A stretch of 64,000 nucleotides of DNA, from the NCBI GenBank assembly GCA_014695295.1, contig JACJNY010000013.1, positions 62,001-126,000 on the forward strand, read 5' to 3'. The notes beneath the pieces were generated by a model, which did no database searches, had not been told where the DNA came from, and saw nothing but the letters and a program-made list of their open reading frames with translations. Positions within the stretch are counted from its first letter, which is position 1. Each line of letters begins with the position of its first letter. The translations under genes and the position numbers were made by a program. Below, in pieces: positions 8,185-16,277 of this stretch. Source of the stretch: Microcoleus sp. FACHB-61. Lineage in GTDB: Bacteria > Cyanobacteriota > Cyanobacteriia > Cyanobacteriales > Microcoleaceae.

Positions 8185-9222
8185 TTATCCAAGTAAAAGT
8201 GTCATAGTCAGCCAAGACGATTCGGGTAATAGATTCAACTTGAGATTTCCGCCACCTTCAATAACCGCGATCGTGTCAAAGCTACTAATTTCGGTAACTC
8301 CATTTTTACCAACGGGATAGCCGTTCGTTTGGATAGCTAAATCTCGATTATTGTTGGTGGGAACCAGAATGTAGTAATCTAAGGAAGGCGCTTTGAGCTC
8401 GATTCTATCCTGACCTTGCGTAAAGTTGCGAATAGTAGCAAAACCCTGCCCAATGTAGAAAGTTTTAACTCCACTAAGAAACCCTTTACTGCTTATTAAA
8501 GTTTCCCCGAACACGAATGTATCGCGACCGGTACCGCCAATCAGAGTATCGAATTCGTTGCTGCCGTCACTTTCAGTCAGTGGGGTGGTGTAGGAGCCTA
8601 CTTCAACTCCAATTAATTCGACATTCCCTACCCCTACACCAGTGAGGATATCATTGCCGGGGCTTCCGACAAAGGTAGCGGAGCGCCCCTGGTCAAATTG
8701 CCCAAATTTGAAATAATGTTCTCGACCAGTTTTCAAGGCTCCTGAGTTGACGAACGGCGCGATGTCGGGGTTGTCCCTTAAGTATTTCGGTTCCCTAAAA
8801 GAAGTCGCAAATCTGCCCTCTTTATTTCCGAATTTGATGAAGTGCTGGTAGCCATTTTTGAAAGTTCCGTTCTGAACAAGTGGTAGCAGTTCTCGGTTAT
8901 TTGCTAAATAAAAATCTTCGTTGTACTCAGGCGATACGCGGGTGCGACCCTGTTCGTAGCCCAACTGAATAAAGTGATCGAGGCCTGACGCAAAAGGCGC
9001 GTTTGGATTGTTTGGGCTGCGAACCAAGGGAGCAATATCTGGATTTTGAGCTAGATAGGTTTCTTCGTCAAAGTAACGCGATACTTTGGTCAGGCCGCCG
9101 GCTTGACCGAACTTTTCAAAGTGTTCTTTCCCCGATTTTATAATTCCTGCATCAATAGCCGGTTTCACCCAAGGATATTGCGCCAGGTAGTATGGTTCGT
9201 CAAAAATGTCATAATTAGTCAT
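8185..9222 (-). CDS. array copy 1: four-repeat protein with RTX-like C-terminus (type A tail)
   Basis: The first of six paralogues. Residues 5-48, 50-97, 99-139 and 141-180 are four units of the pattern YL..NPD/YPW....V..G...SG..HF..FG...GR, found in many large secreted bacterial proteins. A glycine/aspartate-rich module follows (GNDILTGVGVGNVELIGVEVG at about 189-209, then FDTLIGGTGRDTFVFG), resembling RTX calcium-binding nonapeptides, and then ATIRNFTQGQDRIELKAP and IAVIEGGGNLKLN. No N-terminal signal is present. Family knowledge suggests type I export through an uncleaved C-terminal signal, but no transporter is in the window. The tail type (ESDGSNEFDTLIGG, INNNRDLAIQ) is shared with copies 4 and 5. 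Bases 8936-9222 of this gene are identical to the 5' part of copy 3. Function is unknown; adhesion or a surface coat is a guess. Confidence 0.85.
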   Translation of the reverse strand: MTNYDIFDEPYYLAQYPWVKPAIDAGIIKSGKEHFEKFGQAGGLTKVSRYFDEETYLAQNPDIAPLVRSPNNPNAPFASGLDHFIQLGYEQGRTRVSPEYNEDFYLANNRELLPLVQNGTFKNGYQHFIKFGNKEGRFATSFREPKYLRDNPDIAPFVNSGALKTGREHYFKFGQFDQGRSATFVGSPGNDILTGVGVGNVELIGVEVGSYTTPLTESDGSNEFDTLIGGTGRDTFVFGETLISSKGFLSGVKTFYIGQGFATIRNFTQGQDRIELKAPSLDYYILVPTNNNRDLAIQTNGYPVGKNGVTEISSFDTIAVIEGGGNLKLNLLPESSWLTMTLLLG

Positions 9223-9400
9223 AATTTTGGCTCCAAGCTTAGTCTGCTTACTTGTCGATTAAACTTGATCCACTATTACTAACTCTACTAACTAAGTATG
9301 TCAAGTTAATTATTGTTAAGCCTGTTTTATTATTTTTTTTATGGCAAACACAACCGTGCGATCGCCATTTTTGCGAATGTGCGATCGCACTCCCCAGCAG
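8936..9400. repeat. 465-bp duplicated tract (first copy)
   Basis: By eye this stretch is identical to 11707-12171 at a constant offset of 2771 bp. It covers the first 96 or so codons of array copy 1 plus 178 bp upstream, including two HIP1 sites. Identity stops abruptly at both ends, which indicates very recent duplication or gene conversion. Confidence 0.9.
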
Positions 9401-9432
9401 ACAAAGGTGAACCGATACCAGCGTCAAGATTT

Positions 9433-9671
9433 CTATCCAAGGAAAGATGTAAAATTACCTGATTTGGGTAATAAATTTAAACTGAGATTTCCGCCACCTT
9501 CAATAACAGCGATCGTGTCAAAGCGGCTGGTTTCGACCACTCCATTTTTAACAACAGACAAGCCATTCGCTTGGATAGCTAAATCTCGATTATTGTTAAT
9601 GGGAAACACCAAGAATTGCTCTCAGAAAGTCTCTGCAAGCTGGATGCTATCCTGACCTTGGGTAAAGTTCA
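9433..9671 (-). pseudogene. headless C-terminal cassette of the array family
   Basis: The minus strand encodes the tail of an array gene without the repeat domain: FTQGQDSIQLAETF, then an in-frame TGA, then QFLVFPINNNRDLAIQANGL, SRFDTIAVIEGGGNLSLNL and a natural TAG at 9433-9435. It is closest to the type A tails of copies 4 and 5. Its 5' side is cut by the short element starting near 9668, which also flanks the 3' end of copy 3 (10942-10990). No start codon or N-terminal repeats remain. It could be debris from unequal crossing over or a silent donor for gene conversion. Confidence 0.8.
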
Positions 9672-9716
9672 GTATGGTGCATTATTAACGCAGCTACCAT
9701 GTTAACCGAGAAACAA

Positions 9717-10724
9717 TTAAGCGAGGTTCCGGTTTTCAAATAAGACGTAGAAAGTGCCGTCCCCCTTTGGCTGAATTGTAGACCCAACTAAATTTTTTCC
9801 CCCCTCAATAGTAGCAAGTCTGTAAATTTTATAGATTACGATTGAGAGATCGTTCCCCTCCTCAATTGTTCTGTAGCTAGCGGGATCGCCTGCCAACTGG
9901 ATCTTGTCCTTTTCTTTATCAAAGTTCCGAATTATAGCTGTATCGCCCAAACCCTCATAGAGCATACGGGGTGTGGGGTTACTGGAGGTAGCAGGAACTC
10001 CCAGTACGAATGTATCTCTCCCAGGGGCGCCGATGAGGACATCAGATTCCTCATTTCCAAAGCTTTCATACTGCCGATTGCCTTGGGGATCGATACCTAC
10101 TTCCACTCCAATCAGTTCGGTATTCCCCACACCAACGCCAGTGAGGATGTCATTGCCGGAAGTTCCGACAAAAGTAGCGGATCGGTTTGGCTCGTTTTTC
10201 CCGAAATTGAAGTAGTGTTCCCGACCAGTTTTCAAGGCTCCAGAGTTGACAAATGGCACAATGTCGGGGTTTTGTTTTAAGTATTCCGGTTCAAAAAATG
10301 AAGTCCCGAAACGACCTTCTTTGGCCCCGAATTGAGTGAAATGCTGGTATCCTGATTTGAAAGCTGCATTGGGCCCTATTAACGATCGCAACTCTGAGTT
10401 ATTTGCCAAATAAAACTCTTCGTTGTACTCAGGCGATACGCGGGTGCGGCCTTCTTCGTAGCCAAACTGAATAAATTGGTCTAAACCAGACGCAAAAGGC
10501 GCGTTTGGATTGTTTCGGCTGCGAACCAAGGGAGCAATATCTGGATTTTGAGCTAGATAGGTTTCTTCGTCAAAGTAACGCGATACTTTGGTCAGACCGC
10601 CGGCTTGACCGAACTTTTCAAAGTGTTCTCTGCCGGATTTTATAATTCCTGCATCAATAGCCGGTTTCACCCAAGGATATTGCGCCAGGTAGTATAGCTC
10701 GTCAAAAATTGCGTAGTTAGTCAT
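9717..10724 (-). CDS. array copy 2: four-repeat protein, type B tail
   Basis: This 335-residue paralogue starts MTNYAIFDELYYLAQYPWVK and keeps all four HF/YF..FG units. Its C-terminus is the second class (type B): EVGIDPQGNRQYESF, SDVLIGAPGRDTFVLGVPATS, TAIIRNFDKEKDKIQLAG and LATIEGGKNL, ending in QPKGDGTFYVLFENRNLA. Copies 3 and 6 share this tail class, while the N-terminal half is almost the same as copies 1 and 3. The RTX glycine motif has GAPGRD in place of the usual GGxGxD. Bases just past its stop (9668-9716) resemble those past copy 3, so the 3' junction was duplicated with the tail. The start is the conserved ATG at 10724. Confidence 0.83.
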   Translation of the reverse strand: MTNYAIFDELYYLAQYPWVKPAIDAGIIKSGREHFEKFGQAGGLTKVSRYFDEETYLAQNPDIAPLVRSRNNPNAPFASGLDQFIQFGYEEGRTRVSPEYNEEFYLANNSELRSLIGPNAAFKSGYQHFTQFGAKEGRFGTSFFEPEYLKQNPDIVPFVNSGALKTGREHYFNFGKNEPNRSATFVGTSGNDILTGVGVGNTELIGVEVGIDPQGNRQYESFGNEESDVLIGAPGRDTFVLGVPATSSNPTPRMLYEGLGDTAIIRNFDKEKDKIQLAGDPASYRTIEEGNDLSIVIYKIYRLATIEGGKNLVGSTIQPKGDGTFYVLFENRNLA

Positions 10725-11006
10725 GTTTTTCTACTACGGTGTTAATGATTTTGATATTTAGAAACCCGGTTTCGGGATCGTACAATTAATTAATAAAGTT
10801 GCCAACTTTTTGTCATGGTATTGTTCGATACTGGCACGATGAACACGGTTCTCGGTATTTGACAGCCGAAGCAAAAGCTGAGCCAGCAGAAGAACAACTC
10901 GATCGCTATCGACAGCAATTTGGCAACTGGTATAATCAGAGTTCAGTAGGGTGCGTTATTAACGCACCTACCATGTTAACCGAGAAAGAGAGAACCAAGG
11001 TTCCGG
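10725..11006. pseudogene. spacer with probable Uma2-type nuclease C-terminal remnant
   Basis: On the top strand, bases about 10799-10935 encode RYWHDEHGSRYLTAEAKAEP and then EEQLDRYRQQFGNWY. This resembles the alanine/glutamate-rich tail of Uma2-family (DUF820) restriction-like nucleases common in cyanobacteria. No upstream catalytic part is present. The rest is repeats: AGAAACCCGGTTTC near 10760 and a GGTGCGTT/AACGCACC hairpin at 10950-10968. The Uma2 assignment rests on a short low-complexity tail. Confidence 0.35.
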
Positions 11007-11993
11007 TTATTTAAGAAATAGGTAGAAAGTGCCGTCCCCCTTTGGCTGAATTGTAGACCAAGATAAACTTTCTCCCTCAATAATACCAATTGTTTCATAT
11101 CTTGGGCTGAGGATTATGAGCTCGTTAACATCCCCCATTGTTGTGTAGATATCGGGACCTCCTGCCAACTGGATCTTGTCATTGTCTTGATCAAAGTTCC
11201 GAATTCTAACTATACCGGGGGGAGTCGCATAGAGTGTACGGGATGTGGGATTACCGGAGGTAGCAGGAACTCCGAGTACGAATGTATCTCTCCCAGGGCC
11301 GCCGATCAGGACATCAGATTCATCAAATCCAAAGCTTTCATACTGCCGATTGCCTTGGGGATCGATACCTACTTCAACTCCAATTAATTCGGCATTCCCT
11401 ACCCCTACACCAGTGAGGATATCATCGCCGCGGCTTCCGACAAAAGTAGCGGAGCGACTCTGCTCAAATTGCCCAAATTTGAAATAATGTTCTCGACCGG
11501 TTCTCAAGGCTCCAGAGTTGACAAACGGCACAATGTCGGGGTTTTCTTTTAAGTATTCCGGTTCAAAAAATGAAGTCCCAAAACGACCGTCTTTGATTCC
11601 GAATTGAATGAAATGCTGGTAGCCTGATTTGAAAGTTCCGTTCTGAACGAACGATCGCAACTCTGAGTTATTTCCCAAATAAAACTCTTCGTTGTATTCA
11701 GGTGACACGCGGGTGCGACCCTGTTCGTAGCCCAACTGAATAAAGTGATCGAGGCCTGACGCAAAAGGCGCGTTTGGATTGTTTGGGCTGCGAACCAAGG
11801 GAGCAATATCTGGATTTTGAGCTAGATAGGTTTCTTCGTCAAAGTAACGCGATACTTTGGTCAGGCCGCCGGCTTGACCGAACTTTTCAAAGTGTTCTTT
11901 CCCCGATTTTATAATTCCTGCATCAATAGCCGGTTTCACCCAAGGATATTGCGCCAGGTAGTATGGTTCGTCAAAAATGTCATAATTAGTCAT
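11007..11993 (-). CDS. array copy 3: chimera-like, copy-1 head with type B tail
   Basis: At 328 aa this copy has residues 1-97 identical to copy 1 (MTNYDIFDEPYYLAQYPWVK and onward). From unit 3 it resembles copy 2: EEFYLGNNSELRSFVQ, SFFEPEYLKENPDIVPFVNS and EVGIDPQGNRQYESFGFDES, with the type B RTX module SDVLIGGPGRDTFVLGVPATS. It ends QPKGDGTFYLFLK. The switch point near base 11707 coincides with the left end of the duplicated tract, so the gene looks like a product of recombination between a copy-1-like 5' half and a copy-2-like 3' half. The IEGG motif survives as IIEGESLSW, a weaker match than in its siblings. Confidence 0.84.
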   Translation of the reverse strand: MTNYDIFDEPYYLAQYPWVKPAIDAGIIKSGKEHFEKFGQAGGLTKVSRYFDEETYLAQNPDIAPLVRSPNNPNAPFASGLDHFIQLGYEQGRTRVSPEYNEEFYLGNNSELRSFVQNGTFKSGYQHFIQFGIKDGRFGTSFFEPEYLKENPDIVPFVNSGALRTGREHYFKFGQFEQSRSATFVGSRGDDILTGVGVGNAELIGVEVGIDPQGNRQYESFGFDESDVLIGGPGRDTFVLGVPATSGNPTSRTLYATPPGIVRIRNFDQDNDKIQLAGGPDIYTTMGDVNELIILSPRYETIGIIEGESLSWSTIQPKGDGTFYLFLK

Positions 11994-12171
11994 AATTTTG
12001 GCTCCAAGCTTAGTCTGCTTACTTGTCGATTAAACTTGATCCACTATTACTAACTCTACTAACTAAGTATGTCAAGTTAATTATTGTTAAGCCTGTTTTA
12101 TTATTTTTTTTATGGCAAACACAACCGTGCGATCGCCATTTTTGCGAATGTGCGATCGCACTCCCCAGCAG
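11707..12171. repeat. 465-bp duplicated tract (second copy)
   Basis: This is the partner of 8936-9400. It comprises the 5' end of array copy 3 and its upstream region. To the right of 12171 the sequence continues into the 3' flank of copy 4 (GCAATCAGGCACATCCCG), which in turn matches the 3' flank of copy 1 near 8150-8170. Confidence 0.9.
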
Positions 12172-12204
12172 CAATCAGGCACATCCCGAATAACTGCGAG
12201 AATT

Positions 12205-13257
12205 CTATCCAATTAAAAGTGTCGCAAAAGGCGATTCTGGTAATAGATTCAACTTGAGATTTCCGCCACCTTCAATAACCGCGATCGTGTCAAAGCGACT
12301 AACTTGGGTAACTCCATTTTGAAAATCGGTGGGAAAGCCGTTCGTTTGGATAGCTAAATCTCGATTATTGTTAATGGGAACAATCAAGAATTGATCTAAA
12401 TCATACCCTGCTAGCTGGATGCTGTCCAGACCTTGGATAAAGTTCCGAATAGTAGCAAAACCCGACCCGATGTAGAACTGTGAGACTCCGGCTGGGTTCC
12501 CCTTACTGCCTACTAAAGCTGCACCAAGTACAAATGTATCGCGGCCGCTACCGCCAATGAGAGTATCGAATTCATTGCTGCCATCACTTTCATAATTTCG
12601 GCCGGAGCCAAAGCCATTACCTGTACCTAAACCTACTTCAACTCCAATTAATTCAACTTTCCCCACCCCCGAACCAGTCAGGATGTCATTGCCGGAAGTT
12701 CCGACAAAAGTAGCAGATCGGTTTGGCTCGTTTTTGCCGAAATTGAAGTAGTGTTCCCGACCAGTTTTCAAGGCTCCCGATTCGACAAACGGCACGATGT
12801 CGAGGTTTTTTTGTAAGTATTCCGGTTCCAAAAATGAAGTCCCAAACTGACCGTCTTTGATGCCGAATTCAATGAAATGCTGGTAGCCATTTTTAAAAGT
12901 TCCATTTTGAATAAACGGCTGCAACTGTCGGTTATTTGCTACATAAAACGCTTCGTCATACTCAGCCGATACGCGAGTGCGACCTTCTTCGTAACCATAT
13001 TGGATAAAGTGGTCTAGCCCGGTCGCAAAGGGTGCATTTTGGTTGTTGGGAGTGCGGACTAAGGCAGCGATGTCTGGGTTGCCAGCAAGGTAAGTAGCTT
13101 CGTCAAAATACCGCGATACTTTAGTTAAGCCGGCGGCTTGACCGAATTTTTCAAAGTGTTCTATTCCAGATTTGATAACTCCTGCATCAATGGCTGGCTT
13201 GACCCAAGGATATTGAGCAAGGTAGTATTTTTCGTCAAAAATTGCGTAACTAGCCAT
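12205..13257 (-). CDS. array copy 4: four-repeat protein, type A tail
   Basis: The longest array member (350 aa) begins MASYAIFDEKYYLAQYPWVK. Its repeat units diverge more from copies 1-3 (YDEAFYVANNRQLQPFIQNG, EPEYLQKNLDIVPFVESG). The tail is type A with a glycine-rich insertion, VELIGVEVGLGTGNGFGSGR, before ESDGSNEFDTLIGGSGRDTF and FATIRNFIQGLDSIQLAG. One repeat carries NLD instead of the usual NPD. The motif IAVIEGGGNLKLNLLPES is the same as in copy 1. The 3' flank is shared with copy 1, so copies 1 and 4 look like an older pair between which copies 2 and 3 were expanded. Confidence 0.84.
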   Translation of the reverse strand: MASYAIFDEKYYLAQYPWVKPAIDAGVIKSGIEHFEKFGQAAGLTKVSRYFDEATYLAGNPDIAALVRTPNNQNAPFATGLDHFIQYGYEEGRTRVSAEYDEAFYVANNRQLQPFIQNGTFKNGYQHFIEFGIKDGQFGTSFLEPEYLQKNLDIVPFVESGALKTGREHYFNFGKNEPNRSATFVGTSGNDILTGSGVGKVELIGVEVGLGTGNGFGSGRNYESDGSNEFDTLIGGSGRDTFVLGAALVGSKGNPAGVSQFYIGSGFATIRNFIQGLDSIQLAGYDLDQFLIVPINNNRDLAIQTNGFPTDFQNGVTQVSRFDTIAVIEGGGNLKLNLLPESPFATLLIG

Positions 13258-13577
13258 GTTTTCCTACTGCGGCTTTAATGAGCTGTTTATGCAATTTATC
13301 AATAATCCAGAACAGAGACAATTACCTGATCGGGTGATTTTACTCAACAGTCAAATCTCACTTAAGCTCTATGCTTTATCGCCCAGACAAGTGAGACCGA
13401 CTGGAGGATTAAAGGGATTTATCATCCCAATCAATTGCAGATTTAGATTGGCTACGCTATGAATTATGGCAATTGTATCTGCCGATTGTTGAATTAATAA
13501 GTCTCCCGATGATGGACTAAGGCAAACCCTGAATAGCTGCGAAATTTATAGCCAAGCCAAATACAGCGCTAATAACA
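13258..13577. other. spacer between copies 4 and 5, no gene assigned
   Basis: A 207-bp top-strand frame (13256-13462) antisense to no gene gives a peptide I do not recognise (LLNSQISLKLYALSPRQVRP). A second frame nearby gives DWLRYELWQLYLPIVELI. Both lack ribosome sites and look like decayed coding remnants. No repeat stands out. Confidence 0.4.
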
Positions 13578-14621
13578 CTAGATCCCACCATAGGCTACTG
13601 GTAGATTCAAACTGAGATTTCCGCCACCTTCAATAACAGCGATAGTGTCACCGGGAGTGGTTTCGGTAACTCCATTGTTAACGACGAATAAGCCCCTTTT
13701 TTGAATAGCTAAATCTCGATTATTGTTGATGGGAAATACCAATAATTGATTTGAGAAAACCCCTATATCGAGCGTATCCTGATCTTGCGTAAAGTTCCGA
13801 ATTGTAGCAAAACCCGGCCCGATGTAGGACAGGTCAGTGTAAACCGCCGATCTACCACCCGCTAGAGTGCGAGTTCTACGGGTCAACACGAATATATCGC
13901 GGCCGCTACCGCCCGTTAGAGTATCGAATTCATTGCTGCCGTCACTTTCATAATATTCCCTGGGGGAGGCTAAAAATGCGTTACTTTCTGTAGTGTAACC
14001 TACTTCAAATCCTATTAATCGGGTATTCCCCACCCCTACACCAGTGAGGAGGTCATGGCCGGAAGTTCCGACAAAAGTAGCAGACCGGTTTGGCTCGTTT
14101 TTCCCGAAATTGAAGTAGTGTTCGCGACCAGTTTTCAAGGCTCCCGATTCGACAAGCTGCCGAACATCGGGGTTGCTTTCTAAGTATTGTATTTCCAAAA
14201 ATGAAGTCCCAAACTGCTCCTCTTTGAGGCCGAATTCAATGAAATGCTGGTAGCCGTTTTTAAACGTTCCATTCTGAATAAACGGCAGCAAAGCTCGGTT
14301 AGTCGCGAGATAAAACGCTTCGTCATACTCAGGCGATACTTGGCTGCGACCCTCTTCGTAACCGTATTGGATAAAGTGGTCTAGTCCGGTCGCAAAAGGC
14401 GCGTTTGGGTTGTTGGGGGTGCGGACAAAGGGTTTAAGGTCTGGGTTTCGCTCAAGGTAAGTATCTTCGTCAAAATACCGCGATATTTTTGTGAGACCGG
14501 CGGCTTGACCAAACTTCTCAAAGTGTTCTCTTCCAGATTTGATGATTCCTGCATCAATGGCTGGTTTCAGCCACGGATATGAGGCGAGGTAGTATTGTTC
14601 GTCGAAGATATCGTAATTCAT
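13578..14621 (-). CDS. array copy 5: most divergent member, type A tail
   Basis: This 347-residue copy opens MNYDIFDEQYYLASYPWLK, one residue shorter at the start than its siblings. It has the four units with several private substitutions (YLERNPDLKPFVRTPNNPN, QYLESNPDVRQLVESG). The RTX region reads GHDLLTGVGVG and SNEFDTLTGGSGRDIFVLTR. The middle insert ASPREYYESDG is followed by LTRRTRTLAGGRSAVYTDLS. It retains the tail block INNNRDLAIQKRGLFV and the ending DTIAVIEGGGNLSLN. The divergence suggests it is an older copy that has not been homogenised. An array of TAATGAC heptamers lies just upstream (14693-14757). Confidence 0.83.
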   Translation of the reverse strand: MNYDIFDEQYYLASYPWLKPAIDAGIIKSGREHFEKFGQAAGLTKISRYFDEDTYLERNPDLKPFVRTPNNPNAPFATGLDHFIQYGYEEGRSQVSPEYDEAFYLATNRALLPFIQNGTFKNGYQHFIEFGLKEEQFGTSFLEIQYLESNPDVRQLVESGALKTGREHYFNFGKNEPNRSATFVGTSGHDLLTGVGVGNTRLIGFEVGYTTESNAFLASPREYYESDGSNEFDTLTGGSGRDIFVLTRRTRTLAGGRSAVYTDLSYIGPGFATIRNFTQDQDTLDIGVFSNQLLVFPINNNRDLAIQKRGLFVVNNGVTETTPGDTIAVIEGGGNLSLNLPVAYGGI

Positions 14622-14692
14622 CGTTGCTTTTTTAAGAATGTAAAGTGCGATCGTACTTTTTTATAGAACCATCGCCCACCACCAATAAAAAA

Positions 14693-14757
14693 TCATTAGT
14701 CATTAGTCATTAGCTAATGACTAATGACTAATGACTAATGACTAACGACCAATGACT
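14693..14757. repeat. heptamer array with internal palindrome
   Basis: GTCATTA units run into TAATGAC units around a central TTAGCTAA (about 14711-14718), giving a large hairpin, followed by further TAATGAC copies with single changes (TAACGAC, CAATGAC). Short tandem heptamers of this type are common in filamentous cyanobacteria. It separates array copies 5 and 6 and abuts the stop of copy 6. Confidence 0.85.
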
Positions 14758-15742
14758 ATCCAATCAAGAAAGTACCGTTACCGTTAGATTCTTGGAAAGT
14801 CAAACCCAAGGTTGCTCCTCCTTCAATGACGCCGAGCACATCTCCAAAACGCTGGATTGACAAATTGTTGCCAACCGGAGTCAGGCTGTAGCTGTTTAAA
14901 GAAGTTCCTTGCAGTTGGATAAAATCGCTTTCTATGTCGAAGTTGCGAATGGTAGCTTGACCGTTACCCAAATACAGCGGTGTCGGGGCGCCATTCCCGG
15001 CTGTAGCAGGAACTCCGAGTACGAATCTATCAGGTCCCGGGCCACCAATCAGGACATCGAACTCATTGGTTCCAAAGCTTTCATACTGCCGGTTGCGGCT
15101 GGGATCGATACCTACTTCCACTCCAATCAGTTCGGTATTCCCCACACCAACACCAGTGAGAATATCGTTGCTGCTGCTGCCGACAAAAGTTGCGTCGCGG
15201 CTTGGCTCGTTTTTCCCGAAATTGAAGTAGTGTTCCCGACCAGTGTTCAAGGTTCCAGAGTTTACAAACGGCACGATGTCGGGGTTTTCTTTTAAGTATT
15301 CCGGTTCAAAAAATGAAGTTCCAAAACGACCTTCTTTGGCCCCGAATTGAGCGAAATGCTGGTATCCTGATTTGAAAGGTGCATTAGGGCCGATAAACGA
15401 TCGCAGCTCTGAGTTGTTTTTTAAATAAAAATCTTCGTTGTACTCAGGCGATACTTGGGTGCGGCGCTGTCCTTCATCGTAACCGAACTGGATAAAGTGA
15501 TCGAGGCCGGTCGCAAAAGGTGCGTTTGGATTGACTGTGCGGACAAAGGGTGCGATGTCTGGGTTGCCCGCAAGGTAAGTATTTTCGTCAAAATAACGCG
15601 ATACTTTAGTTAGACCGCCGGCTTGACCAAATTTTTCAAAGTGTTCTCTGCCGGATTTGATGACTCCTGCATCAATGGCTGGTTTGACCCAAGGATATGA
15701 GGCGAGGTAGAATTGTTCGTCAAAAATTGCGTAGTTAGCCAT
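14756..15742 (-). CDS. array copy 6: first gene of the array, type B tail
   Basis: As transcription runs right to left, this 328-aa gene is the promoter-proximal member. It begins MANYAIFDEQFYLASYPWVK. Unit 2 has a shorter linker (VRTVNPNAPFATG) and two added residues in GYDEGQRRTQVSPEY. The type B module reads EVGIDPSRNRQYESFGTNEF, DVLIGGPGPDRFVLGVPATA and QATIRNFDIESDFIQLQGTS, with LGVIEGGATLGLTF near the end. GPGPDRF replaces the GRDTF of other copies. It shares the GPNAPFKSGYQHFAQFGAKE segment with copy 2. The spacing of 13-490 bp between members argues for several separate transcripts and not one operon. Confidence 0.84.
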   Translation of the reverse strand: MANYAIFDEQFYLASYPWVKPAIDAGVIKSGREHFEKFGQAGGLTKVSRYFDENTYLAGNPDIAPFVRTVNPNAPFATGLDHFIQFGYDEGQRRTQVSPEYNEDFYLKNNSELRSFIGPNAPFKSGYQHFAQFGAKEGRFGTSFFEPEYLKENPDIVPFVNSGTLNTGREHYFNFGKNEPSRDATFVGSSSNDILTGVGVGNTELIGVEVGIDPSRNRQYESFGTNEFDVLIGGPGPDRFVLGVPATAGNGAPTPLYLGNGQATIRNFDIESDFIQLQGTSLNSYSLTPVGNNLSIQRFGDVLGVIEGGATLGLTFQESNGNGTFLIG

Positions 15743-16277
15743 GTTTCCCTCCTAAGGTTTTGATGAGTTTTATTGTGAATACCGATTAGCTTTCCATGAA
15801 CTCGATCGCCGATCAGGAATTTACACAAAACAGACGTTACGAAATGGCTTTAAATTCCTTGCCAAATATCAATTTGGGTGAGTCAGCAATTATCTGAAGG
15901 CTACATTCTGCTTTCAGAAAATATGCCTTTTTTGCATCAGTTAATTGCTCGATCGCCTGTTCTCTCAGTTCTACAAAACTTGGAAATTTTTTCAGGATTT
16001 CTTTCTTAATGGTTGGTTAATTTGGAATTATTTTTATCCAACTACTGAATCCTATACACATAAATTATATTTTGTCAAGTAAATTTTTGTAAAGAAAAAT
16101 TGGAGTATTTGCTCAAGGAATTTAGAAGAAAATGTAACGAAAAGTTGCCATAAATTTGTCGAATTGTGTCATGTGCAGGCTCAAATCGCCTAATGGCAAG
16201 CGTTTTCTGGTAAAAATGCTTATGGGATAAAAAAATTCCCGATTCCCGAAAACAGCATCTTAAAGGAGCCTAACCGG
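15743..16277. other. divergent promoter region, array copy 6 / chlH
   Basis: About 535 bp lie between divergently transcribed genes and are AT-rich from 16010 to 16180. The chlH ribosome site AAAGGAG is at 16262-16268, nine bases from the ATG. I see no coding frame of substance and no recognisable riboswitch. Confidence 0.6.

Noticed and set aside
13256-13462. Small top-strand frame between array copies 4 and 5
   Set aside because: It starts at the opposite-strand start codon of copy 4, has no ribosome site and shows no recognisable similarity.
14909-15295. Top-strand 128-codon frame inside array copy 6, and similar frames at 10083-10280 and 11245-11487
   Set aside because: They are antisense shadows that recur because the underlying array genes are homologous; the sense frames carry the conserved motifs.
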